Shown: positions 25,388 through 33,163, counted from the stretch's first letter. The stretch: 64,000 nt of DNA from Antribacter gilvus (GCF_003946865.1 NZ_QXTH01000007.1:62001-126000); one strand, 5' to 3'. A program made the numbers and translations. Notes: generated from the sequence alone by a model not told the origin.

Positions 25388-26293
25388 TTGACCACCAACT
25401 CCTCGCTCGTCAGGCCCATCTCGATGCGCTGGCTCCTCGCTGCACTTGCCGCCGTCGCCCTCACGCTCGCCATGACCCCTGCCCCGGCCTCGGCCGACGT
25501 CAGCGTCCAGCTGGCTGGGCACAAGTCCCCGTTCAACTGCGGCAAGACGTTCTACGCCAACAACTGGAGCGGCGGCCACAACCCGTCCGGCTCGATCGAC
25601 TGGCAGACCTACGGCAGCGACGCCATCAACGGCGAGACCGTCCGTGCCACGGCCGGCGGCACCGCCCACTTCAGGGACGCCGGCAGCACCAGCTACGGCA
25701 AGTGGGTCGAGGTCGTGCACGGCGACGGCACCCGCACCCGCTACGCCCACCTCGCCTCGATGGTCCGCGGGGCCGGCGGCAGCATGTCCGTGAGCCAGGG
25801 CACCGTCATCGGGACGGTCGGCTCCACGGGCGGCTCGAGCGCGCCGCACCTCCACTACGAGCAGCGCAACGCCTCCGGCACCGTGGACGCCAGCCCCACC
25901 GTCGACGGCGTGACCGTCTCGCTCGGCCAGAAGAAGGCCGTCACGAGCACGAACGCGTGCGGGTCGTCCAACCCGTACACGCCCGGCGAGGTCTGCGGGA
26001 GCGGCTTCACCCAGGTCGACTCGGCCGCGCTCGGCACGGCCGGTCGCGTCTACCTCATGTACAACTCCAGCAACGGCAACAACTGCGTGGTCACACTGAA
26101 GTCCACGAACCTGGGGAACCCGACGGCGGTGTCGGCCTTCCTCGAGCCGCAGGGCTCGACCCGCACCACCGACTCCGGGAGCTACGGCTACTACGCCGGC
26201 CCGGTCAAGCGGTCCGCACCGAACACCTGCGTCAGGTGGGGCGGGTCGGTCGGCAGCTCCAGCTACACCAGCCCGTTCGAGCACTGCGGCTGA
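25388..26293 (+). CDS. Secreted M23 family metallopeptidase with C-terminal SapA-like domain
   Basis: 301 residues. A signal peptide (hydrophobic MRWLLAALAAVALTLA, cleavage near PASA-DV) is followed by an M23 LytM domain: GHNPSGSIDW supplies the first His and Asp, and SSAPHLHYEQR the HxH zinc ligands. Residues ~205-301 (CGSGFTQVDSAALGTAGRVYLMYNSSNGNNCVVTL ... FEHCG) resemble the domain of secreted Streptomyces spore-associated protein A. It likely cuts peptidoglycan peptides outside the cell. TTG 25388 is chosen because GGAG lies 5-6 nt upstream; internal ATGs shorten the signal peptide's basic region. Confidence 0.85.
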   Translation: MTTNSSLVRPISMRWLLAALAAVALTLAMTPAPASADVSVQLAGHKSPFNCGKTFYANNWSGGHNPSGSIDWQTYGSDAINGETVRATAGGTAHFRDAGSTSYGKWVEVVHGDGTRTRYAHLASMVRGAGGSMSVSQGTVIGTVGSTGGSSAPHLHYEQRNASGTVDASPTVDGVTVSLGQKKAVTSTNACGSSNPYTPGEVCGSGFTQVDSAALGTAGRVYLMYNSSNGNNCVVTLKSTNLGNPTAVSAFLEPQGSTRTTDSGSYGYYAGPVKRSAPNTCVRWGGSVGSSSYTSPFEHCG

Positions 26294-26311
26294 CGCACGG
26301 CACGACGACGA

Positions 26312-26351
26312 CGGAGCGGGCCCCCGGTTCTCGGACCGGGGGCCCGCTCCG
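26312..26351 (+). terminator. Strong terminator hairpin after the M23 gene
   Basis: A perfect 17-bp stem (CGGAGCGGGCCCCCGGT with its complement at 26335-26351) and a 6-nt loop, 18 nt after the M23 stop codon. A short T pair follows rather than a long T run, normal for high-GC actinobacteria. Confidence 0.85.
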
Positions 26352-26424
26352 TTCGCCGTGGAGCGCGGCGGAGCATCACAGCTTCGCCGGGCGCAGATCA
26401 AGACACACACCTAGAGTGCCCTGC

Positions 26425-27469
26425 ATGACCCCTGTTCTCTACGAGATCGCCGTCGGCGGGCGAGTCGTGCACGTGAACCATTGGCCCGGCTATGGAAAGA
26501 CCCCGCGCCTCTTCGTCCGGCTGCCCGACGGGTCGCAGCTCGGCTACTGGTGCCTCGTGGAGGATCGCCCCGTGGCCGTACCGCCCCACGGCTCGGCGGA
26601 GCACGAACCGCTCATCACCGCGGTGGCGGCGGCCTGGAGAGCCGCCAAGGAAGCGGGGATCCTCCAGCGTGTGCCGCATTCCGCACAAGCACCGGAGCCC
26701 GTCGGGGACGCAAGCACCGGAGCCCGTCGGGGACGCAAGCACGGAGCCCGTCGGGGACGCAAGCACGGAGCCCGCGGAGGCTCTCGTCAGCGCCACCGAG
26801 CCTGCCACGCGGCATACCGGCCGCGACCTCGCTCTGAACCGGCCGGGGCACAGCCTGGTCCGCAAGATCGCCGAGGACCGGCAAAGCCAGTCCCGCCTGT
26901 GGAGCCTTCTGCTCGACCTGACCGGCGCTTCGCGGCGTGACCCCTGGTACCTGGGCTTGGTCGGCGAGCGTGTCGTCGGCAAGGAGCTCGACCGACTCGT
27001 CCGCAAGGACCCGCGGTGGCGGGTCCTCCACTCGGTACCCGACCCCGTCGACCGATTCAACCCCGACAAGGACATCGACCATCTGGTGATCGGTCCGAAC
27101 GGCGTCTTCACGATCAACACCAAGCATCACCGAGGAAAGGCAGTCTGGGTCGGTAGGACCCACGGCGGGACGGGCCCCGGGAGTCCCATCGTGGATCGCG
27201 CCCGCGCCGAGGCCCGGCGGGCGTCCACGACGCTCACGAACGCCACGGGGATCCACGTGGCAGCGCAGCCGATGCTGGTCTTCGTGGGAGCCGCGTCCAT
27301 CACAGCCAAGGAGACCGACCCCGACGCGCCGGTCCCCGCCCTCACGCCGCGGGGACTCGTCACCTGGCTCCAAGACCACTCCGGACGAGAGGTCCGCGAG
27401 TTCGACGTCGACACGCTCTACGCCCACGCCCGCCGAGAGTCCACCTGGACGGGGGCCCTTCCGGCGTGA
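26425..27469 (+). pseudogene. NERD-domain nuclease-related gene, frameshifted by a duplicated 25-nt repeat
   Basis: ATG 26425 opens MTPVLYEIAVGGRVVHVNHW and continues to QAPEPVGDAST, after which the frame fails. The other frame supplies EPVGDASTEPAEALV and the NERD domain: GLVGERVVGKELDRLV, then DIDHLVIGPNGVFTINTKHH. The break lies in a repeat of units 25, 25, 24 and 15 nt (26686-26774). The two 25-nt units are identical; removing one gives a single open frame of 339 residues. NERD domains resemble Holliday-junction/restriction nucleases. The gene may be dead, switchable by repeat slippage, or wrongly assembled at the repeat. Confidence 0.75.
26686..26774 (+). repeat. Tandem repeat, units of 25, 25, 24 and 15 nt, inside the NERD gene
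   Basis: Units start CAAGCACCGGAGCCCG or CAAGCACGGAGCCCG and end TCGGGGACG. Units 1 (26686-26710) and 2 (26711-26735) are identical 25-mers; unit 3 (26736-26759) lacks one C and is 24 nt; unit 4 is partial. The 24-nt form encodes the octapeptide EPVGDAST in frame; a 25-nt unit shifts the frame by one. Confidence 0.9.
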
Positions 27470-27492
27470 CCACCGACTCGCGGCTCGGCGCC

Positions 27493-27515
27493 TATAGCAC
27501 TCGTTGCTATATACT
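27493..27515 (+). promoter_or_regulatory. Operator palindrome over the promoter of the XRE/nucleotidyltransferase pair
   Basis: TATAGCA (27493-27499) and TGCTATA (27505-27511) form a perfect 7-bp inverted repeat with a 5-nt spacer. The right arm overlaps an extended -10 (TGCTATATA, 27505-27513), and a second candidate -10, TATACT, lies at 27510-27515. The ATG at 27522 is 6-8 nt downstream, so the message is probably leaderless. A repressor bound here would cover the promoter, the usual autoregulation of toxin-antitoxin operons. Confidence 0.7.
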
Positions 27516-27521
27516 AGCCTC

Positions 27522-28037
27522 ATGGGACGAGCAGACCTGCTACGAGACGTGATGTTGAAGACAGGGACCACACAATCCGACCTTTCGCGCCTGAGCGGAG
27601 TTCGCCAGCCCAGCATCAGCCAGTTCCTGTCGGGTCGAACCGACCTGAGCGACACGATGCTCGACCGTCTGCTCTCGTGTATGGGCTACCGCCTTGAAGT
27701 CGTCCGACGGTCGGTCCGACCTGACCTGCAGCGCTCTGAGGATCGTTCTTGGCGCCTTCACCGCGAGCTTTCCCGTCAGCTCAACCCGTCGACCCTGCCC
27801 GAGTGGAGGCCTCTCATGGAGCGGAACCTTGCGCGCCTCCGCGGCCGTGTCACCGGTCAGCCGCACGTGCGCAACCTCGATCGCTGGCAACAGCTCCTGA
27901 ACGACGGAGACATTCTCGGTCTGCACCGCGCACTGACGGGCCTCGACCGCGACAGCATCGAGATGCGCGAGGTTTCGCCGATGAGCGGCCTCCTGGGCGA
28001 CAGCGATCGCCTCAGGGCTTTGGCGGAGGCGAGCTGA
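27522..28037 (+). CDS. XRE-family DNA-binding protein, probable antitoxin
   Basis: 171 residues. Residues ~1-60 form a Cro/C1 helix-turn-helix: MLKTGTTQSDLSRLSGVRQPSISQFLSGRTDLSDTMLDRLLSCMGYRLEV. The C-terminal ~110 residues are helical and charged (PEWRPLMERNLARLRGRVTGQPHVRNLDRWQQLL) and may bind the partner. Its stop overlaps the next ATG by one base (TGATG). Together with the promoter palindrome this is the architecture of an autoregulated antitoxin. A simple regulator of the downstream enzyme is the alternative. Confidence 0.75.
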   Translation: MGRADLLRDVMLKTGTTQSDLSRLSGVRQPSISQFLSGRTDLSDTMLDRLLSCMGYRLEVVRRSVRPDLQRSEDRSWRLHRELSRQLNPSTLPEWRPLMERNLARLRGRVTGQPHVRNLDRWQQLLNDGDILGLHRALTGLDRDSIEMREVSPMSGLLGDSDRLRALAEAS

Positions 28038-28603
28038 TGCGCCGAGACCAGCTGGAGCACGCGATCCGCACGGCGTGCCAGATCATCGGGCACGACGAAG
28101 TCATCGTCGTGGGCTCTCAAGCCATCCTCGGCACCTTCAATGAGGAGGAACTGCCGCTGGAAGCGACCATGTCAGTCGAGATCGACGTGCTTCCGATCGC
28201 GGTCGACAACGCCGAGACCGGCCGGCTGGCCGACCTGATCGAAGGTGTGGCCGGTGAGCTGTCGCCCTTCGAGGAACTGCACGGCTTCAGCATCGACGGC
28301 GTCGACCTCGAGACGGCCATTCTGCCGAGCGGCTGGCGCGACCGCCTCGTCAAGGTCCAGAACCGAAACACTGCCGCTCCGGCCGGTGAGCCGCAGTTCA
28401 CCGGCTGGTGCCTGTCACCTGAGGACGTCTGCGTCGCGAAGCTCTGCGCTCTGCGAGAGAAAGACCGCAACTTCGTGGCTGCCCTCCTCGATGCGCGCCT
28501 CGTGGACCGAGAGCGGGTCGCCCGCGGGCTGCAGAACGTCCCGGAGCAGCACCACGGCAATGCTGAGCGGGCGCTCGCCTGGCTCTCACCCTGGGTTGAG
28601 TGA
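28037..28603 (+). CDS. Nucleotidyltransferase-fold protein (DUF6036-like), probable toxin partner
   Basis: 188 residues. The VIVVGSQAILG segment near residue 24 is the G-S motif of the nucleotidyltransferase fold, and SVEIDVLPI carries the acidic pair (E/D-x-D). Later SPEDVCVAKLCALREKDRNFVAALL resembles the helical part of DUF6036/AbiEii-type enzymes, where a Lys and K/R-D-x-x-D/F cluster completes the site. Such enzymes often act as toxins by nucleotidylating tRNA or proteins. It is translationally coupled to the XRE gene. The toxin role is inferred from context. Confidence 0.65.
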   Translation: MRRDQLEHAIRTACQIIGHDEVIVVGSQAILGTFNEEELPLEATMSVEIDVLPIAVDNAETGRLADLIEGVAGELSPFEELHGFSIDGVDLETAILPSGWRDRLVKVQNRNTAAPAGEPQFTGWCLSPEDVCVAKLCALREKDRNFVAALLDARLVDRERVARGLQNVPEQHHGNAERALAWLSPWVE

Positions 28604-28657
28604 GCCAGGCGGCAGCGCTCTCGACATCACGGTGACCGGCGCCTCCCCCCTTTCGGT

Positions 28658-28671
28658 CGACACACGTGTCG
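28658..28671. promoter_or_regulatory. 14-bp inverted repeat upstream of the Ddn-type gene
   Basis: CGACACACGTGTCG at 28658-28671 pairs perfectly except at its two central bases. It lies 91 nt before the ATG at 28762 and about 55 nt after the nucleotidyltransferase stop. It could be a dimeric-repressor operator; no promoter elements are clear. Confidence 0.35.
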
Positions 28672-28761
28672 TCCGTCCCGGTGACCTGTCCCAGGGACCA
28701 CGCGCTACGGTCGTGCTGCGCGACCATCCCCCGAGCGCGCGTCTCAGACGAAAGGTGCCTC

Positions 28762-29217
28762 ATGAGCTTCAGCCACCCCAAGGGAACCCACGGGACACAC
28801 ATCCCGAACTGGCTCTTCCGCTGGGGAAACAAGCTGCTCGCGCCCCGCGCGCGCCGGTCCGGCAGGCCGATGATGGGCATGAACATCCTCGTGCTGACGA
28901 CCGTCGGCCGGAAGTCCGGCGAGAAGAGGGTGTCGCCCCTCGCCTGGTTCCCGGACCCGTCCGGCGGATGGCTGGTCGTCGCCTCGGTGGGCGGCTCCGC
29001 CACCAACCCCGGCTGGTACCACAACCTCGCCGCGCACCCCGACCAGGTGACCGTCGAGCTCGCCGGGCGCAAGGTCGCCGCAGTCGCCGAGGAGCTCCAG
29101 GGCGCCGAGCGCGACGAAGCCTGGGGCCGGATCATCGCCGAGGCGAAGCAGTTCGCCGACTACCAGGAGAAGACCGACCGGAGGCTGCCGGTGATCCGGC
29201 TGACGCCGCGGGACTGA
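28762..29217 (+). CDS. Ddn/DUF385-type F420-dependent nitroreductase-family protein
   Basis: 151 residues with the split beta-barrel of the deazaflavin (F420) oxidoreductases: MGMNILVLTTVGRKSGEKRVSPLAWFPDPSGGWLVVASVGGSATNPGWYHNLAAHPDQVTVEL. The TVGRKSG and NPxWYxNLxAxP blocks are the family signature (phosphate and deazaflavin contacts). ATG 28762 follows GAAAGG by 6-7 nt. An LLM-type enzyme at 39.6 kb is also of an F420-using class, so the organism probably makes F420. Confidence 0.85.
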   Translation: MSFSHPKGTHGTHIPNWLFRWGNKLLAPRARRSGRPMMGMNILVLTTVGRKSGEKRVSPLAWFPDPSGGWLVVASVGGSATNPGWYHNLAAHPDQVTVELAGRKVAAVAEELQGAERDEAWGRIIAEAKQFADYQEKTDRRLPVIRLTPRD

Positions 29218-29260
29218 TCGCCGCAGCGCCCGGCGCGCCGCCGCGCGCCGCCCGCCCGTG

Positions 29261-29324
29261 TGATCCGTAGTTCGTCGCATGATCGGCAATTCGAACTGCC
29301 GATCATGCAACGAACTACCGATCA
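29261..29324. repeat. 64-nt palindrome, copy A
   Basis: Near-perfect inverted repeat centred on TTCGAA (29290-29295), arms beginning TGATCCGTAGTTCGT and ending ACGAACTACCGATCA. Only three pairs fail. It lies between two convergent genes (ends 29217 and 29349), so it could serve both as a terminator. Related copies are at 50436-50499 and 59208-59271; all have the same length and the inner ATGATCGGCA/TGCCGATCAT or GTGATCGGCAG/CTGCCGATCAC blocks. Confidence 0.9.
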
Positions 29325-29348
29325 CCCGGCGCCGGGAACCCGGCAGCC

Positions 29349-29945
29349 CTACAGCACGAACACCCGGCCCGTCTCCGGCCCCTCGACCGAGCGGACGAAC
29401 GCCTGCGCCACGTCCGCCAGGTCCACAGGCGGGAACCCGGAGAAGGCGTCGCCGTACGCGTCGAGGGACTCGGTGAAGACGGACGGGCTGACCGCGTTCA
29501 CGCGGCGCGGCGCGATCTCGACCGCCGCCGCCCGCACGAACGCCTCGACCGCGCCGTTCGCCATCGACGCCGCGGTCCCGGAGACGATCGGCTCGCGGGC
29601 CAGCACTCCCGTGATGAGCGTGAACGAGCCGCGCTCCGGCACGTGGGCCAGCCCCTGCCGGACGAGCTCGACCTGCGCGAGGACCTTGCCCTCGAAGCCG
29701 GCGCGGTAGTCGTCGGCCGTCATCTCCTCGATCGGCTTGAACGGCACGTCACCCGCGGCGCACACGACGGCGTCCACGGCTCCGGCGGCCTCGTACAGAC
29801 GGCCGACGTCGTCCGGGCGGGCGACGTCGAACCGCAGGTCACCGGCTGTCCGGCCGACGGTGACGAGGTCGTGGCCGCGCTGGGCCAGGGCCGAGCCGAC
29901 GGCGGAGCCGAGGGTTCCCGTGGCACCGATCAGGAGGATTCTCAT
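29349..29945 (-). CDS. Short-chain dehydrogenase/reductase
   Basis: 198 residues with the dinucleotide motif GATGTLGSAVGSAL at the start, VDAVVCAAGDVPF (NNAG-equivalent), and an active-site region TGVLAREPIVSGTAASMANGAVEAFVRAAAVEIAPRRVNAVSPS. The catalytic Tyr-x-x-x-Lys is not present in classical form (here SGTAASMANG), as in a subgroup of short SDRs, so the reaction is uncertain. It begins divergent to the EamA region and ends facing the palindrome. Confidence 0.8.
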   Translation of the reverse strand: MRILLIGATGTLGSAVGSALAQRGHDLVTVGRTAGDLRFDVARPDDVGRLYEAAGAVDAVVCAAGDVPFKPIEEMTADDYRAGFEGKVLAQVELVRQGLAHVPERGSFTLITGVLAREPIVSGTAASMANGAVEAFVRAAAVEIAPRRVNAVSPSVFTESLDAYGDAFSGFPPVDLADVAQAFVRSVEGPETGRVFVL

Positions 29946-30016
29946 GACCGCGACGCTAGTGCACAGCGGCAGCGCTCAGCCCGCGGCCGGGCCGCCCCGC
30001 GTGGCATCCTGGGCCC

Positions 30017-30064
30017 GTGAGCCCGACGCACCGCCACCTCGTCCTGCCGCCTCCGGTCGTCTGA
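30017..30064 (+). CDS. Possible 15-residue leader peptide upstream of EamA transporter
   Basis: GTG 30017 opens VSPTHRHLVLPPPVV and a stop. It lies 109 nt upstream of the EamA ATG on the same strand. Its last codons and stop fall in an 8-bp hairpin (30051-30070), and the triple proline just before the stop is a stall-prone sequence. CATCCT (30005-30010) lies 6 nt before the GTG, suitable for a leaderless message. This is the layout of a translation-dependent attenuator. It is short enough to occur by chance. Confidence 0.35.
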   Translation: MSPTHRHLVLPPPVV

Positions 30065-30070
30065 CCGGAG
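30051..30070 (+). promoter_or_regulatory. Hairpin overlapping the leader peptide stop
   Basis: CTCCGGTC (30051-30058) pairs perfectly with GACCGGAG (30063-30070) around a 4-nt loop; the putative leader stop codon TGA is at 30062-30064. A ribosome stalled at the proline codons would sit on this stem. Confidence 0.45.
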
Positions 30071-30172
30071 CGCGTCGTACGGCCCCCCGCGGCAGCAGCC
30101 GCAGCGGCGCGGCCGTGACCTGGCGTGCTCCCGGAACGGTGTCCTCGTCCTGGTCTCACTCCTGGAGCACTC

Positions 30173-31141
30173 ATGCCCCGCCACTTCACTGCCCGCGCCC
30201 GTACCAGCGCCGGCGCCCGTACCTCCGCCCGCGCGGGCCTCCTGCAGGTCTGTGCCGCTGGTGTCCTCTGGGGCACCGGCGGTCTCGCCGTCCAGCTCGT
30301 CCGCGAGCACGTCCCCCTCTCCGTCCTCACGATCAGCGCATACCGCACCCTGGTCGCCGCCGTCGTCCTCGTCGTCGCGGTGGCCGCGACGCGCCGCTGG
30401 ACGGCCACGGTCCGCGTCGCCCGGGCACACCCCTTCGCGGTGGTGGTCGTCGGCGTGGGCACCGCCGCGTACCAGGCGCTCTACCTGGGCGCCGTGGTCT
30501 CGGCGGGCGTCTCGGTCGCGACGGTCGTGTCGCTCGGCGTCGCCCCGGTCCTCCTCACCGTGGCGGAGGCGGTCCGTGGGCGGCGGTCAGGTCCCCGTCC
30601 CGGCGCCGCCCAGCTCTGGGCGGTCGGGCTCGCCGTGCTCGGGCTCGCGCTGGTCGCCACGTCCGACGTCGGCCCGGCCGCCCCGCGTCCCCTCCTGGGC
30701 CTCGGGCTCGCCCTGGCGTCAGGCACGGTCTACGCGGTGACGGTCTCGGTGGCCGGCCGGCTCGCGCGCTCGGGCGACCCGCTCCTGGTCACCACGGCGA
30801 CCACCGCGGCCGGAGCCGTGGTCGCTGTCCCCCTGGTGGCCGCCGTCGACCTCGCCGGGATGCTCGCCGCGCCGACGACCCTCCCGGGCGCCGCGGGCCT
30901 GGTCTACCTCGGAGTCTTCACCATGGCCCTGGCGTACGCCCTGTTCAACGCCGGTCTCCGCACCACGCCGGGCAGCGCGGCGGCCGTGGCGACGCTGCTC
31001 GAGCCGGTGACGGCCGCGATCGCGGCCGCGCTGGTCCTCGGCGAGCGCCTGACGGTGGCCGGGATCGCCGGGACGGTCGTGATCCTCGGGGCGATCGCCC
31101 TGCTCTCGGCCGCCCCGCGCGAGCCGGTCCCCGCCCCGTAG
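30173..31141 (+). CDS. EamA/DMT-family transporter
   Basis: 322 residues with ten predicted membrane segments in two EamA repeats (VCAAGVLWGTGGLAVQLV ... and LALASGTVYAVTVSVAGRLA ...), ending in the typical LLEPVTAAIAAALVLGERLTVAGIAGTVVILGAIAL. Members export amino acids, metabolites or drugs by proton exchange. ATG 30173 has GGAG 5-6 nt upstream. A Thr/Ala/Arg-rich tail of ~22 residues precedes segment 1. Convergent with the DUF2568 gene (3 nt apart). Confidence 0.85.
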   Translation: MPRHFTARARTSAGARTSARAGLLQVCAAGVLWGTGGLAVQLVREHVPLSVLTISAYRTLVAAVVLVVAVAATRRWTATVRVARAHPFAVVVVGVGTAAYQALYLGAVVSAGVSVATVVSLGVAPVLLTVAEAVRGRRSGPRPGAAQLWAVGLAVLGLALVATSDVGPAAPRPLLGLGLALASGTVYAVTVSVAGRLARSGDPLLVTTATTAAGAVVAVPLVAAVDLAGMLAAPTTLPGAAGLVYLGVFTMALAYALFNAGLRTTPGSAAAVATLLEPVTAAIAAALVLGERLTVAGIAGTVVILGAIALLSAAPREPVPAP

Positions 31142-31144
31142 CGG

Positions 31145-31504
31145 TCAGCCCTCCAGCGGGCTCCGCACGTCGTCGGTCAGGGCGAGGGCGACGCGGTGCA
31201 CCACCCACACGGCGGCGAGCGTGGCAGCGGCCGCGCTCGCCCCGGCGGAGGAGAGGAACACAGCGGCCACAGCGAAGAGCAGCAGCTCCAGCGCGAACCG
31301 GGCCTGCGGCGGCAGCTCCACGGCGGCCTTGGGCGAGAGGTAGCGCGCCCAGAGGACGACGACGAGAGCCGGCACGGCGAGCGCGAGGACCCACCGCCAG
31401 ACCCCGTCGGAAAGCATCCAGGCCGACCAGCCCACTGCGGCCACGAGGGCCAGCTCCAGCAGGAACCGGACGACCAGGACAAGGCTGCGCACACCGGTTC
31501 TCAC
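31145..31504 (-). CDS. DUF2568/YrdB family membrane protein
   Basis: 119 residues with four hydrophobic helices. The block WARYLSPKAAVELPPQARFALELLLFAVAAVFLSSAG matches the YrdB/DUF2568 pattern (W..(w/y)..P(r/k)...rl....r...El..f). Function is unknown. The N-terminus MRTGVRSLVLVVRFLLELALVAAVGWSAW has the usual start. No operon partner is evident. Confidence 0.78.
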   Translation of the reverse strand: MRTGVRSLVLVVRFLLELALVAAVGWSAWMLSDGVWRWVLALAVPALVVVLWARYLSPKAAVELPPQARFALELLLFAVAAVFLSSAGASAAAATLAAVWVVHRVALALTDDVRSPLEG

Positions 31505-31578
31505 GTGCCGAGCGTAGACGGGGCCGGGCTGAGGCGGGTCCGCTCCCGAGCGGAACGGCCCCGGGTTACGCTCCCGCT

Positions 31579-33141
31579 ATGGCCCACCACCCGGGCGACG
31601 ACGCCTACACCTTCGACCTCGTCGACGAGAGCGAGCAGAGTGAGGCGCTCGCGGAGCCGGTCGTGGCGCCGTCGGGCAGCGTGACCCGGTGGATGAGGCG
31701 ATACCACAAGGTGCTCGTGCCGGTCGCGGCCGCCGGGGTCGCCGCCGCGATCGCGGCCGTGGGGGCGGGAGAGGCCCGGGAGCGCGACCGCCGCGAGGCG
31801 ATGTCGCGGGCCCCTGGCGGGATGGTCTCGCTCGAGACGCTGCCCGAGCTGCGCTGGCGGATCGACGACGTGCTGGAGCCTGTGGCCGTGCTCGACGGGC
31901 TTCTCGTGACGCGCGACCTCGACGGCCTCGACGGCGTGGACCCGTCCACCGGGGAGGTGCGGTGGAGCCTGGCAGCGGGAGCCACCATCAGCTGCTGGGA
32001 CACCACGTCCTGGTTCAGCCGGCTCCCCGACGTCGACCGGCTCGTGTGCCTGGACGAGCGAGACGTGCTCGTGGTGCGCCCGGGCGGGGCCCTGGAGGCC
32101 ACCCGCCCGCTCACCGACCGCTCCGGCTCCCCGCGGCCAGGGCCCGACGGGAGCCTCCTGCGCGTCCAGCGGGTGGGGCCCGGGGTGCCCGCCCCCCAGG
32201 TCACCTGCGACGGGAGCGGCACGTGCCGCCTCCCCACCGGCGGTGAGCTGCGCGGCCGCGACGTGGTGGTCCGCCTGGAGGACGCCGCCACCGGCGCGCT
32301 GCGCTGGGAGCACACGGTCGCGTTCGAGGCGCCGGTGGACCACGGCGGCACGATCCACGGGTGCAGCATCCTCGAGGGGCCGTCGGCGTCGCGGGCGCTC
32401 CTCGTGCACGACGACCTGGAGGTCGTGGTGCGCCAGAGCCTGGTCCGCATCACCGGTTGCGGTATCGACGCCGCGTTCACGTCGGACGGGCAGGAGCTGG
32501 ACCAGCCCTTCGGCTCGTACGTCGACGAGGTCTACGGGACGCACCTCCGGGTCTACCCCGGGTGGGACGAGGCCGAGTCCAGCCCGCGAGCCGAGATCCT
32601 CGCGCCCGACGGTTCGGTGCTCCACAAGATTCCCGGCTATCCGGTGTTCCCCCTCGCCACGGACCGCAGCAGCGACGTGATGTTCACGACGACCATCGAA
32701 GGACTGGACGCCCACCGCCCGGACGGCACGGTGCTACCGCTCAGCACCGCGACCAACACGCAGGTGCTGATCGTCGCCGACGGAGTCGTCATCTTCGAGG
32801 AGCAGGAGCTGCGGACGGTCCGTGCCGTGGACCTGACCAGCGGCGAGAACCTGTGGACCTGGGCCGTCCCCCATGAGGTGGGGCTCACCGACGGCTCCGC
32901 CGTCGTGCTCGCCGGGGGCACGGCGCTGAGCGCGTTCAGCGACGGGAGGATCGCGCTGGTCGTGTACGCCCGGGGCGCGACCGTCGGCAACGCCTCCGGT
33001 TACGCGGGCTTCGGCATAGGGGTCCGGACCGGCGAGGTCCTCTGGTCCGGCGACCTCGGTACCGACGTGCCGTTCGCCGCCGCCGGGCACCTGGTGACGT
33101 CGGGAAACGAGAACTCGGTGGGGCTGCGCGGCCTCGGCTGA
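31579..33141 (+). CDS. Membrane-anchored PQQ-like beta-propeller protein
   Basis: 520 residues. A cytoplasmic acidic tail (~40) is followed by one membrane helix (KVLVPVAAAGVAAAIAAVGAG, ~45-65) and an extracytoplasmic region with propeller-blade repeats such as GVDPSTGEVRWSLAAG, LEDAATGALRWEHTVA, AVDLTSGENLWTWAVP and GVRTGEVLWSGDLG. Four of the eight cysteines form C-x(n)-C pairs within loops. These D/T-x-TGE-x-x-W repeats match PQQ_2-type propellers; no PQQ site is evident. It may sense or scaffold at the envelope. No specific partner gene is nearby. Confidence 0.65.
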   Translation: MAHHPGDDAYTFDLVDESEQSEALAEPVVAPSGSVTRWMRRYHKVLVPVAAAGVAAAIAAVGAGEARERDRREAMSRAPGGMVSLETLPELRWRIDDVLEPVAVLDGLLVTRDLDGLDGVDPSTGEVRWSLAAGATISCWDTTSWFSRLPDVDRLVCLDERDVLVVRPGGALEATRPLTDRSGSPRPGPDGSLLRVQRVGPGVPAPQVTCDGSGTCRLPTGGELRGRDVVVRLEDAATGALRWEHTVAFEAPVDHGGTIHGCSILEGPSASRALLVHDDLEVVVRQSLVRITGCGIDAAFTSDGQELDQPFGSYVDEVYGTHLRVYPGWDEAESSPRAEILAPDGSVLHKIPGYPVFPLATDRSSDVMFTTTIEGLDAHRPDGTVLPLSTATNTQVLIVADGVVIFEEQELRTVRAVDLTSGENLWTWAVPHEVGLTDGSAVVLAGGTALSAFSDGRIALVVYARGATVGNASGYAGFGIGVRTGEVLWSGDLGTDVPFAAAGHLVTSGNENSVGLRGLG

Positions 33142-33163
33142 GCAGCACGTACCCTGGCCGTCC

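Noticed and set aside
26492-27469. A separate gene starting at ATG 26492 for the NERD half.
   Set aside because: Its first 60 residues are low-complexity and overlap a better gene in another frame; the NERD half only becomes sensible after the repeat.
29285-29300. tRNA T-loop-like GTTCGAA/TTCGAAC sequences in the palindromes.
   Set aside because: No acceptor stem, anticodon arm or 64-76-nt cloverleaf can be folded; the sequence is the centre of a palindrome.
29240-29330. IS element or transposon ends.
   Set aside because: No transposase frame, target duplication or paired terminal repeats; the palindromes stand alone.
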